Assembly: GCA_036435485.1 (NCBI GenBank)
Contig: CM071599.1
Location: forward strand, 207,923,178 to 207,987,177
From: Saposhnikovia divaricata
Lineage: Eukaryota; Streptophyta; Magnoliopsida; Apiales; Apiaceae
DNA length: 64,000 nt
Reading direction: 5' to 3'
In this document: positions 53,023-64,000 of the stretch, one piece after another
Position numbering within the stretch: the stretch's first letter is position 1
Layout: each line of letters opens with the position of its first letter
Translations under genes and position numbers: made by a program
The notes under the pieces: generated by a model
What the model was told of the DNA's origin: nothing
Databases searched by the model: none
What the model saw: only the letters and a program-made list of their open reading frames with translations

Positions 53023-55182
53023 ATGGTTGATTATGAAGGAGAGCCGTTAGTACAACGCCTCACGAAGGAGGAAATAAGAACAATCCCCCGTGAAGACGAC
53101 GGCACCTTAAGACACCCATTAAAACCGAGACAGTTGTTCGCCGATGAAGTAGATGATGAGATGGCGGAGGATTTTCAGAGATCCCCTGTCGCAGGGCAAA
53201 ACAAAAAGAGATCCCGAGTGGATACCCGTACGAGGGTTCCAACAGCTTCCGGCAAACAAGTGTTGACGAGCGATGCCCGTCTTCACCTCGAAAAAATGAG
53301 AAGACGAAACCATGATGAAGGAGTTCAGAAGAATGATGAAGACTTTAACGAGTCGGACGATGAGATGGAGGCCCTCGAGGTCCAGAGGAAGAAATTACAG
53401 CTAAAACTGGAAAAACAAAGAGAAATACGACATCTCCAGCTCGAGTTACAACAAACATCATTACTAGCTCGTTCATTTGAGTATCAATCTCCCGGGTAAA
53501 ATAGCGAGGGGTTTGAGGATGATGCATATGAGGACGAGACGGAGTCTAATAGATCGTATCAGGTTCCCCACATGAGGGGGCAAACAAGATCCCAGAGGAC
53601 AGCTCCAAGGCAAACTGAATCAAACGACTCGTATAGGTCGGAGGAAATTTCTCAACTACAAAACGATATAGAGATGTGCAAAAAGTTTATTCGAAGCCAG
53701 GCTGGCTCCAAGGTCCTAGCTGAAAGTCCCCTCGCTGCACGAATCGAAAAGGCACGGATCAATAGGAGTTTGAAAACCCCGTCACTCGACCAGTTTGATG
53801 GGTCCACAGACCCCAGCGAGTTTTTGAACACTTATGATGGGAGAATGAAGTTTTGTGGACATTCAGAAATCGCCCGATGCCAATTCTTTTCCACTTGCCT
53901 ACGAGGAACCACCCTGCGTTGGTATAACAACTTACCCCCGAGGTCCATAGACTCGTGGGACTTGTTGAAAACTAAGTTTAAAGGAAGATTCTCCAGTAAT
54001 TACAAAGGTGGAAAGATCACGGCCTTACTCTTGAATGTTAGACAACGCTCCAACGAGTCGTTACGAGAATTCTTGATTCGCTTCCGAGCTGAGGTCACGG
54101 AGATTCATAACCTCGTGGAAGAGCTCGCCATCAACTACCTCGCCGCAGGTATTAATAAACACAAGCATGGCTCCTTACTAGAGGAATACTTTGAGAAAAG
54201 CCCACGATCCCTCCAAGCAGATTTTGAGATCGTGGAACATAGAAGCATCCAGTCACCCAGAAAATATTCACAGAAATGGGAAAAAAGTTCAAGCCATGGA
54301 TTTAGATCTCCGAGGTCTGATTATAGAAAAGAAAATGACTCACATTCGAAGTCTCGAGATGGGAGAAGTCCTAGATCCGAGAAAACATCTCGCTCCGACA
54401 GGTCGTGGAGACCTAGAGACAAGTCAGTAAAAGAATTCACGAAGTTGATAGTGGATAAGTCTACCATACTCGCTATCCTGAAAACGGAACCGGGCTATCG
54501 ACTTCCGAGGCCGATGAAGCCGGGTAGGCCCCCGAGCTCAAAGTTTTGTGATTATCATGAGGATCATGGTCATACCACAGAGGCCTATTTTCAATTAAGT
54601 ACTCTAATTGAGGAAAAGCTAAAACAGGGACAATTTTTCCATTATATCGACAATGATACGAACACCCAGCGAAATCGCCAGCACGACCCCGACAGGGTTA
54701 TTGATGTCATAATTGGAGGTCACGCCGCTGGGGGAGCCTCCAATAACGCCAAGAAACTGTATGCTTGTGAAGTATTTAGTGTTCATCCAGAACCACAAAA
54801 GCGCCAAAGGCCTAATTCTACTCCAGTTATCTCCTTCTCAGATGAAGACTATCCTCCCGGGATGATCGAGCCTCATCAGGACGCCCTGGTGATCATGGTA
54901 AAAGTGGGAACTAACACTGTTAAAAAGATCCTTGTCGACAATGGTAGCTCCGTGGACATTTTATATCACAGTGCTTTCTCTAGAATGAATATCGGTGACA
55001 GAAAACTGGAAAACGTAAACATTCCCTTATATGGGTTTACTGGAAACGAGGTCAAGGTCGTGGGAATGATCGATCTTCCAGTTCTCTTCGGCTCTCTCCC
55101 ATGCCAGACCTGGAAAACATTAAAATTCAACGTTATTAACGCCGTTTCTAGTTTTAACGCCATCTGGGAAGAACGACGTTAA
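53023..55182 (+). pseudogene. gag: gag-protease of element F, one stop and a 3' frameshift
   Basis: ATG at 53023, one frame to 55182 apart from a TAA at 53497-53499, explained by CAA to TAA. Residues of about 90-160 look like a coiled coil. The capsid-like domain follows (LDQFDGSTDPSEFLNTYDG, LRWYNNLPPRSIDSWDLL, SLREFLIRFRAE), then a Ser/Arg-rich stretch. Next comes a C-x2-H-x4-H zinc-knuckle remnant in which the expected last Cys reads Tyr (CDYHEDHGHTTEAYF). A retropepsin-like domain (VDNGSSVDIL) starts at codon 639. A one-base loss near 55165 ends this frame just before the sequence continues in another frame at 55168. Confidence 0.85.
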
Positions 55183-58100
55183 CGGCTTTGAAGGCTATCA
55201 AGTCTATCCCACATTTGAAAATTAAATTTCCCACTGATTTTGGGGTAGGAGAGGTCGTAGGCGATCAGACCGCAGCACGACAGTGCTACTTAACAATGGC
55301 AATCCCTAAGAATAAAAAAGTTGAGGACAACTCCATCAATCAAGTTGTCGATATGGATCCTCGAGACCTCATCGAGGTCCCAAACGAATCGAATTGCACG
55401 CCAATGGAAGAAATGGAGGAGATCGAGGTAATTGTTGGTGACCGAACTAAGGTCACAAAGATTGGAAAAAACCTCGACCCCGACCTCCGCCATAAAATAA
55501 TTCAATTGATTAAAGAATATAAAGATATTTTCGCCTGGGACCCAAAGGACATGTCGGGGATTCCTGAGGTCATTGCACGACATTCCTTACACATCGACCC
55601 AAAGGTCAGGCCAGTGTGCCAAAAGAAACGAATCTTCTCCGAGGAAAAATGATAAGTGGATTTTATATCCACTTGGAACGTTCCATATCGGCTTAAATTG
55701 ATTTTCTTGGACTCAAGTTTGTTGTAGTTTTTATGTGTTTTTGTTTACTTGTGCAGGTTTGAAGAAATGTCGATTATGGTTTAAGTTTTCGTCGATCTTG
55801 AAGTTGAAATTGAGCATTGGAATAAAGGATGACGTATTTCCCTAGGCTACCATGAGCATTTATAAGTCAAGAATTGAAGAACGGGAAGTGGTAAAAGAAT
55901 CGGAAGAGAAAACGGAGGAGAAATGAGCAAAATGTGGAAAATTCGGATTTCCGGGTAGGTTGCGCAGTCTTCACTGTTTTGGCCATATCTGGAGTTCTAC
56001 AAGTCCGTTTGAGGCCCGTAAGCAGTCCACGCGAAGCTTGGAGATTTTTCTATCAATCTAAAGAAAAATAAAAATCTAGACAGAATGTTGCCGCGCAACT
56101 TGCGCCAACCTTGCGTAGACTGCGCCAGAATCACTCAGAACAGTGAGCAGCCGCGCAACTTGCATGCCCAGCCGCGCAACCTGCGCCAATTTTCGCTGGA
56201 AGTTCCTGTTGTTTCCTAATTTGAGTTGTAATTGTAATATAGGGTATTTCCTTGTTGGATAAGTTTTCTAGGGCTTATAAAAACACATCCGATCATTGTA
56301 AATTAGAACAATCTTACATATTATCAAAGAAACACAAGAGAGAAAAGCGGAGAAGGATTCAATATCGGTAGTGACAAGCGACGGATCAAGATCTACTTCA
56401 TCTTTTGGATTTGCTTTCTAACTCTTACTTTAATAATATTATTATCTTCATTCAATTCTTGTTTTTCAACATGTTTACATTAGATCCCATGATGGCGAGC
56501 GGTTCGATTATGAACTAATCGACGTCATGGGATCCTAATGGAGTTATTTATGAAATTTAGATATTGATTTCCTAATTGATATGTGTGTGGTGAATTTGCG
56601 ATATCCTTGTATGGTTGTGCTTAATTTAAATAGATGCGTAGCTAACATCTATCTTGTTAATCTTTAGTGAAGCGACAGTGGATCTTTAGATTTGGAACTT
56701 GCCATGCTAGCATAAGTTTGTGAATGATATTCATGATTTGTGGTGTGATTTTAACCACCTCATACTACCTTGTGTAATCTTCGTGGATAACTTGTTCTTC
56801 AACCATTATGTTTTCAAATTCTATAGACATATAGGGTCTAAACATAATTGGTGCCTGCATGATTTCTATCTCTTTTGTGGATATTGTGTAGATTGGTGTG
56901 CGGGTACTGAAAGGTAATGTATACTTATTTCGTGTTGTCCGATTAGTTATCGTAACCACCACATATGTTGATTAAGGGCATGATCTCTAAAGGAAGTATT
57001 TAATGAAGTTAGGATCTCATGTTTCTCCATTCATAAGTAAAATAGTTTTTAATCACAGTGTTTAGTTGATCTCTTAGTTAAATTAGATAATCAAACCCAA
57101 CTTGTCAATCGTCTTAGCGTTGAGCAATAATCATACATTGTTGTTTAGATACATAAACTGAATTATACAATCTCTGTGGGAACGAACTTGACTTTTCATA
57201 TATTACTTGTGACCACGTACGCTTGCGTGATTTTTTGCTAACAAAAAACGCAAGGCCATCGATGACGAAGTCGATCGACTACTCGAGCCGGGGTTCATCG
57301 AGCCCGTCCAATTCCCAAAATGGGTCGCTAATGCCGTTTTGGTAAAGAAAAGTAATGGAAAATGGTGAATGTGCGTAGACTACTCTGACCTTAACAGGGC
57401 ATGCCCCAAAGAACATTATCCACTCCCAAATATAGACCAGCTCATCGATGCCACATCGGGCCACGAGCTCCTATTCTTTATGGATGCCTTCTCAGGCTAT
57501 AATCAAATCAAAATGGATATCAATGACTGGGAAAAAATGGCCTTCATCACCCATCGAGGAGTCTTTGCTTATAAGAACATTCCTTTCGGCCTCATTAATG
57601 CCGGAGCAACGTTCCAACAGATGATAGACACCATATTCGCCTCGTAAATCGGGCGAAATCTTCAAGTTTATGTCAACTACATGATCGCAAAATCAAAAAG
57701 GGCTAAAGACCATGTCGCAGACCTGAAAGAAACTTTTGAAAATGTAAGAAAAAATCAAATGAGATTAAACCCGACAAAATGCTCCTTTGGTCAAACCTCG
57801 GGTAAATTCTTAGGTTTTCTTCTCACCCAACGGGGCATCGAGGCCGACCCCAACCAAATAAAGGCCATCCTCGACATGAAAGACCCCACATCGCTGAAAG
57901 AAGTACAGTCACTCACGGGTTGCATCGCCGCATTGCGTAGATTCATTCCCCAATCTTCAAAGTGGTGTATTCCTTTATTTCAGGCCACAAAAGGGGCATC
58001 AAAATAGTCAAAGTTATTGTGGAATGAAGATTGTAAGAAAAGTCTACATGAACTCAAAGAATTTCTTACCTCGCCCCCGATCTTAACAAGGGCATCACTG

Positions 58101-60225
58101 GGCGAGCCTCTACGAGTTTATCTCTCGGCTTGCGACCTCACGATGTCCGCTGTTCTAGTTAAACAAGAAGCTGGGAAAGAAACTCCCGTATACTATATAA
58201 GTCATACTTTACGTGATGCGGAAACAAGATACCCTTAAGTTGAGAAACTGGTATACTCCCTTGTCATGGCCAGTAGAAAACTAAGACATTACTTTCAAGG
58301 TCGAGAAATATGGGTAATGACGAATCAACCCTTGAAAAGGATTTTGCACAAGCCCGACATGACGGGTCGCCTCGCAGCTTGGACCATTGAACTAAGTCAG
58401 TTCCACATTGAATTTAAACCTAGAACAGCATTAAAAGCACAAGTGCTATCAGACTTTGTAGCAGAATGCCAGTTTTCTAAATCTGACACCCCAAAAGGGG
58501 AGATCGCCAATGAGGCCACGAGGCCATGGACTCTCTACGTCGACGGTTCCTCAACAGCAGATACGAGTGGAGCAGAGTTAATTCTCTTAAGTCCAGATGG
58601 ATTTCGTGTCCAGCAGGCAGTTCGATTCGCCTTTCAGGCAAAGAATCAGAATACGAGGCTCTTCTCACAGGACTTACACTCGCAATGGAGCTCGAGGTGA
58701 AAAATATCGATATTTTTAGCGACTCTCAGCTCGTTGTCAAATAGGTTAGTGGAGAATTCAAAACTCACAACGATAGAATGCAAAAGTACTTGCAGAAAGC
58801 AAAAGCAATGTTAGAAAATTTCACCTCTTGGAATCTAACAAACGTGGACAGGACCGAGAATCAGTGGGCTGATGCTCTATCAAAACTGGCCTCGTCGTCG
58901 TCTACTACATGCAACGAACCTATCTATGTTGAAGAACTGCAAGCTCCAACAATCAATAGCTTTGAGGTTGACGAGATAACTTCTTACCCTGATTGGCGAA
59001 CTCCGTACCTCGAGTACATAGTCGACAACAAGTTGCCAGAATCAAAAAACGAAGCGAGATCCTTAATGTACAAGGCAAGGAATTATTGTGTAAAGGACTC
59101 AAAACTATACAGAAGATCCTTGGTCGAACCACTGCTTCGTTGCCTCGGTCCCGAGGAAGCTCACCTTTCCATCATAGAGGTTCATATCGGGATATGTGGC
59201 GAACACATAGGAGGTAAAAACCTCGCTTTAAAAATACTTAGACAGGGATTTTTCTGGCCAACACTGAGAAAAGATTGTGAAGAATTTGTGAAAAAATGTA
59301 CTCCGTGCCAACTACATGGAAATGTTAGCCATCGACCTACGACAACACTCAATCCAGTCCTCGTTCCATGCCCTTTCTTTCAGTGGGGAATCGACATAGT
59401 CGGCCATTTTCCTAAATCAAAAAACCAAGCCCAATATATAGTGGTTGCCATTGATTATGGTACAAAATGGGTCGAGGCCAGACCTTTGGCCAGAATTAGG
59501 GAAAAGGAAATGATAGAGTTCTTCATGGAGTACATTGTATTCCGCTTTGGAATCCCGAGGATCGTTGTCACCGATAATGGTACCCAGTTCGTGGGAGAGA
59601 GGTTCGAGAAAGCACTCAACGAGCTGAAAATTAAGCATATCAAGTCATCATTGGCATACGCGCAGGCCAACGGACTGGTCGAGGTCACTAATCGCACAAT
59701 TCTCCAAGGGATCAAGAAAAGAAACGAGGAAGTTCCCCGATGCTGGGTCGATGAGCTCCCCAATGTTCTCTGGTCGTATCGTACAACTCCGTGCACCTCC
59801 ACGGGGGAAACCCCTTTCAAAATGGCTTATGGAACGGATGCAGTACTACTTGTCGAGGTTAGCCTTGGATCGCCTCGAGTCGAGGCCTTTGATCCTAAGA
59901 GCTCAATCGAAGGCTTATGCCTAGACAACGACCTCACAGAGGAAATGCGAGATAATGCCAAACAGCTTCAATTGAGTACCAAAACAAAATAGCAAAGTAC
60001 TTTGATAAAAAAGTCAAGACGAAAAGCTTCCAGGTCAATGACCTCGTACTTCGAGAGGTCGCAGCATCGCAACCGACACAGGTCGGCAAGCTTACAACTC
60101 CGTGGGAGGGTTCGTACAAGATCAAAAAGGTTGTAATCCTTGGGACCTATGAGTTAGAACATCTTAATGGCGAGCCCATCAAAAATACGTGGAATGGAAT
60201 CCACCTCAAAAAAATTTATCAGTAA
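55168..60225 (+). pseudogene. pol: pol of element F, with many stops and solo LTR G inserted
   Basis: Remnant of protease end, reverse transcriptase, RNase H and integrase. Up to 55649 it is open. Solo LTR G intervenes, and the same frame resumes at 57249 (KAIDDEVDRLLEPGF). In-frame stops follow at 57366 (TGA), 57645 (TAA), 58005 (TAG), 58236 (TAA) and 58742 (TAG). Frameshifts lie near 58640 and 59970. The reverse transcriptase active box reads YVNY (57669-57680) instead of YVDD, so both catalytic aspartates are lost. A second, archaeal-type RNase H follows (LYVDGSS, then EYEALLTGL and IFSDSQLVV). Integrase keeps a zinc finger (CTPCQLHGN) and core motifs GIDIVG, VTDNGTQF and LVEVTNR. The frame ends at TAA 60223. 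Not functional. Confidence 0.88.
55650..57243 (+). repeat. Solo LTR G of an Athila-like family
   Basis: 1594 bp, TGATAAGTGGATTTT to TTTGCTAACA, flanked by AAAAA (55645-55649 and 57244-57248). It is related to the LTRs of A and C. Stem GATCCCATGA with TCATGGGATC lies at 56483-56492 and 56525-56534. GC-rich hairpin motifs (GCGCAACTTGCGC at 56093 and variants at about 56153 and 56173) lie upstream of the TATA box at about 56276. Removing the LTR and one duplication restores the pol frame of F locally, so it inserted without other damage. The ORF at 56720-56917 is a chance frame. Confidence 0.93.
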
Positions 60226-61181
60226 TATTGCTATATTTCTTTGTACAAGAACAAGTCATCAATTCCCGCCTAAAAATTTGGTCTAAGTGAAAAAGGGTGA
60301 TATGGGATCCTCACTTGGACCCTCATTAATTTATTAATAAAATTGTTCTTGTTGTATCCTTTTAGCATTATACTATCTAAGTGTAATGATATCAACACGA
60401 AACTCTTACTTAAAACCATAGTAAGCTACTAATATTAGCAAAAGAAGTTTATGTCATTAATAGATTCATGAAATCTTTTCTTTAGCTAAATACCCAAAGA
60501 CAAACATTACTAATGCGCCAAAGACATTAGTGAGCACAATTTCCCAAAGGCAAACATCGCTAATGTGCCAGAATGGAAGCGAATTACCGAAGGCCAACAC
60601 TGACAAAATCAATTATAGTGACTCTAGCATATAGTAAACCAAGTTAAAATCTTGGACACAAGCAAAATCGCTATAAAGGAAAAACCAATCTAAGACAGTA
60701 ATATTAGCAAACTATAGTTTGCGAATATTTTATTTAATCAATAAATATTTCCACTTCTTTTCCCCTTAACTCTTAGCTCTCTGAGCTTACAAGCTCATAA
60801 AGAACAACATCCAGCAAAAGGTACAAAATAAGTAAGATAAGTTCTTTCCTTGCGATATCCCGCAACCTTATGGTTCATAAATAAAACTTAGTGCACGCAA
60901 AAGAAAGCAAGGAAAAGTAATAAATCTCGTCCTACACAAGAAAACACATTAATAATCCTATTAATTTAGTACGAATGGAAAACTAAGATATTCAAAAGCC
61001 AAGGTGACTGACATTAAAGACAAAGTCAGAATAAAACCAACATCAGAAACTAAGTTCGAAGCCAACACCAAGTTGGGATGGAATTTAAGCTAACAAGTAC
61101 ACAGGGCATACCCTGGACAAATAAACGAGCTCATGGGATAAGAAACATTAGTAATACATGATAATGAGGCATACCTCGCCT
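60226..61181 (+). other. Noncoding region of F between pol and the antisense ORF
   Basis: No supported gene. Imperfect repeats of CCCAAAGGCAAACAT and CTAATGTGCC words occur between 60490 and 60570. Otherwise unremarkable AT-rich sequence. Confidence 0.5.
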
Positions 61182-61896
61182 TCAGTTGGACTTTGGATTC
61201 TCCTCTTCAATATCCGAACCGGGCATAGATTTCGCAAGGTCAGCACAATAATCCTCAAATGCATGACCCGTGAGGTCAACACCAGCAGTCTTCAAACGGT
61301 CGTAACAATAATCATATCCTACCCCGAGTGCCTGGGCAACATCAGTGACACCCTTATCAACCTCAACCTTTGGAGTAGCATTCTCCTCGTGAAACTTGGT
61401 TAGCTCGCTACGCATACGTTCAATTTCTTTCTCCGAACCAGCGGACTTATCCTTTTCAGTGTTAGCCATCACCTTAACCTGATCCAATTCCCCATTTAGA
61501 GAAGAAATCTTATCTTTAAGAACTTTGTTCTCATCCATAACCTTCTTCATGGCTTCAAAATTCATCTTCGCAGCTTCTGTTTCTCTTCTCTCCGACTCAC
61601 TTGGCCTCTTCTCAGCTTCAAGACGCCCTGTTCTGGCATCAGACAATTCTTTGACGAGACGATCCTTTTCGGGGAAGCCAGTATCAACCTTATAGGCATT
61701 TACGATATGGGTCAAGTCAGACAAGAACTGTAAAGACAATAGAGAAATCATTATAAAAAGCATTAGATAACAAAAGGAATAAATGTAGTAAAAACCACGA
61801 TAAACAAGACACGCATACAAATACTACAACACATACAAATCAATTACTTACTCGACCCCCGCGCGTTAAACATCGCTCAGCAATCTCTGCACGAGA
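61182..61896 (-). CDS. Antisense ORF of Tat-like element F, two exons, 5' truncated
   Basis: On the minus strand, exon 61896-61852 (SRAEIAERCLTRGG) joins in phase 0 to exon 61727-61182. The 124-bp intron has a perfect GTAAGT donor (61851) and a TTGTCTTTACAG acceptor (61728). The protein is highly charged and coiled-coil, from LSDLTHIVNAY through repeated Glu/Lys/Arg heptads, and ends MPGSDIEEENPKSN. Tat-lineage elements are known to carry an antisense ORF in this place. Its function is unclear. The upstream part is cut off at 61897 by putative element H. Read without splicing, the frame starts in intron sequence (61820), which gives an unlikely hydrophobic N-terminus. Confidence 0.65.
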
Positions 61897-64000
61897 TGTA
61901 ATAACCCTGATTTTTGTACTACTGTAGAAAAGACCCAGATGAATAGTAATTCCAGTATGTAGGAAAAACAAATCCCACCCACGGTTATGTAATGGAAATT
62001 TGAGAATTCTAATTTTATATTAAGATTATATAAGTAAAGCGAGTGTATGTAAAAGTCGTCGAAATTCGAAAAATCCTATTTCACTAATCGCCTACATTTT
62101 ATGAGAGATCGATAAATACGAAAACTATGTCAAGATCGAGGGATCTATAATTTAGAATACTTGGAAGATTGAAGATTACTTGAGAAAATTTCCTCAATGA
62201 AACGTTTCGATTATTAATCACAATACGAGAAGGGTTAAGTAATAAGCTTACTTAGCCTAATAATTAGTTCATGCACAAGCACTATTGATCCATGCAAGCC
62301 AACTAGAATCTTTGGCAAGTAACCGAGCTAGTTAGAAAGAAAATTGCTAGTTAGAAGTTTACTATTAAGATGTCATACACTTTGACAAAAACAACTAGCT
62401 AGCCTTCATTTTCCAAGCCTAGTATTCCTTCATTTAATCATCAACTTTGACATTGAGTTGGCTGATTTATTGGGCATATATCATACCATTATATGTGATA
62501 TATATCATATATATCCTTTGTACATTATACAAAAACTAGTTAGCAAAAACCCTTTCCATTCAAGAAGCTCTCGGCCAGGAAAGTGGAGAAGGAAGCTTGG
62601 CTTCAAAAATCCATAACTAATTCATTTCTTGCCAGATGATTGCGTATAACCAGTCAAAACGACCGTCTCATCCTCTAGTTTGTGTACAATTAATCCTAGA
62701 GCAAATCATTCACGATCACTACCTCAAAAGTCCATAGTTTCCAACTGAGTTCTGAGTGAAGAGGAATGGAGACAAGCTAGAGAGAAAATTATTATTGCTT
62801 GCTAGTTTATGCTTCATAAATTCCCAAAGTAAATCCTAAGCTTCCTCATACTCCTAGTAAGATAAGGTAAATTTTCATCACCATTCTTTGAGTCCTTAAT
62901 AGGCTAAGAAATTGGTGAAAGTGACTCAATAGTGATTTCGTAGTAATTCTTCTTGTTCTTGTTTGTTTAAGGATTGCTAAGGCTAGATCAAGCTCCACCA
63001 AGGATTATCAATCATTATAAGAAGTGCTACTAGCTTAAGGAAGGTATAAACATCCCCACTCTTTAAGTTCTAAGAAGTTTTAAGCAAGAAAAACATGGAT
63101 CTAGGTTATGTGCATGATTAAATGGTCATTTTGACATAAGTATGGTATTATGGATTTGTATAACATGAATGAGGTGTAGAGTAAGATATATGAGTATGTT
63201 GGTTGATAAGTATTGGATTTGATTTGGTTATAAAATGGGAATCATAAGGACATAGCCGTTATTATGACAAAATGGGATTAATATACTTATGCAGAACGTT
63301 ACCAGAGGAGAAAATGTGAAACTTGAACACCACTGGTCAGAATCATGTAGATATTAGTTTGTAGTGTATTTGAGAATTTGAATCACCTAAAAACGATTTA
63401 CGGTTTAGGAATTACGCTCAATTTAGTAAAACCGGTTAAAATGAATGAATTGTGCACAACCACTGACTTTTAAGTGATATTCGGACCACTTTTAAAATGA
63501 GAAGAATTATGAAAATTTTATCATAGTTAGTTCTTGCAGTAGAGAGGGCTGTTCAAAAATAATTAAGGCAAAACTCGAATTATCCAATTTTATAAAAATC
63601 TTGAAGTCCAAAATGCGCAGTAGAATTTCCAGCAGAAAAGAGCATTGTTTAAGGACTTGGTTAGGACCTAATGAGAACCCTTGAGTTATGAAAAATTTAC
63701 ATATGGACTTTTATTCAGTGGAAAAAGTATGAGAAAAAGAATTACATAAAAAGAATTATTTGTCGATTTTATAAAAATGTTCGAGCGAAAGCTGCGCGAT
63801 TGAATAACACTTTTAGGGGACGAGTGAAAGAAAATCAAACGAAACCAAAACTCGACCCGAATAAAAGTGGTAATTTTAATTCAGACAAGGAATGATACCA
63901 TGAGTATATAATTACCACGTATATACAAAGAACCCTCTAAGGAAATTAATTTATTATAGGAACGTAGGTTAAATGGTTCGAACACGAAACTAACCCTAGC
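61897..64000 (+). mobile_element. Putative LTR of element H, runs off the window
   Basis: The sequence changes abruptly at 61897, within the first exon of the antisense ORF, to TGTAATAACCCTGATTTTTG. This is a start typical of plant chromovirus-type LTRs. No ORF over 60 codons is seen through 64000, consistent with a long LTR and leader. No second LTR, primer site or duplication can be checked here. CGAGA (61892-61896) would be the left duplication. It could also be another kind of insertion. Confidence 0.35.

Larger units (their letters stand above)
52663..61896 (+). mobile_element. Element F: decayed Tat-like Ty3/gypsy retrotransposon
   Basis: In order: a short LTR-like region (52663-52978), a primer-binding site, gag (53023-55182), pol with reverse transcriptase, two RNase H-type regions and integrase (55168-60225), and an antisense ORF (61896-61182). 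The archaeal-type RNase H segment (TLYVDGSS) and the antisense ORF after pol are marks of the Tat lineage. Many stops, frameshifts and a mutated polymerase active site show it is dead. Solo LTR G interrupts pol, and putative element H cuts the antisense ORF. The 3' LTR is not in the window. Confidence 0.85.

Noticed and set aside
61182..61820. Reading the antisense ORF of F as one unspliced 212-residue protein
   Set aside because: The first 30 or so residues come from sequence with perfect splice sites and are unlike the rest. The spliced form joins two coding-like pieces in phase.

Overview
This is plant nuclear DNA, almost certainly from a flowering plant. It is dominated by LTR retrotransposons of plant lineages: Athila-like Ty3/gypsy, Tat-like Ty3/gypsy and a SIRE/Maximus-like Ty1/copia. 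It also holds Helitron and MITE remnants and one intron-containing chloroplast-type gene relic of the PsbP family. The gene content feels like an asterid eudicot, but that is only an impression. No rRNA, tRNA gene, CRISPR array or bacterial gene was seen.

Layout. Bases 1-36632 are a four-deep nest. Element D, an Athila-like element lacking pol, is the host (1-142 plus 30545-36632, 5' LTR off the left edge). Element A (143-30544, minus strand, Athila-like, TSD GCTGG) is inserted in the D leader. Element B (2802-23247, plus, copia) sits in an AT microsatellite in the 3' untranslated part of A. Element C (10173-18253, plus, Athila-like, gag only, TSD TACTC) sits downstream of pol in B. LTR comparison by eye agrees with this order: the A LTRs differ at about seven sites and one indel, while the B pair and the C pair look identical.

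Bases 36633-42062 are AT-rich, Helitron-like repeats with a 2.2-kb solo LTR of the D family inserted (TSD CTTAT). Bases 42063-45482 carry three inverted-repeat elements. A decayed PsbP-family gene spans 45680-52092. Its first intron holds a 4.8-kb LTR element without recognisable gag or pol (E, 46278-51044, TSD GCGAC), and its second intron lacks the GT donor. A second Helitron-like end lies at 52652. Bases 52663-61896 are a decayed Tat-like gypsy element (F) with an antisense ORF, interrupted by a solo LTR (G, 55650-57243, TSD AAAAA). From 61897 to the edge lies what looks like the LTR of another element (H).

How the parts relate. A keeps an open pol but its gag has three stop codons. C keeps an open gag-protease but has no pol. 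D also has no pol, and E has neither but shares its primer-binding site with F. So several elements here could only have moved with proteins supplied by relatives. A, C and D, although diverged in protein, share a nearly unchanged noncoding block of about 105 bp just upstream of the polypurine tract. The LTRs of A, C and G share a stem with compensatory base changes. These two candidate RNA elements are the most interesting signals in the window.
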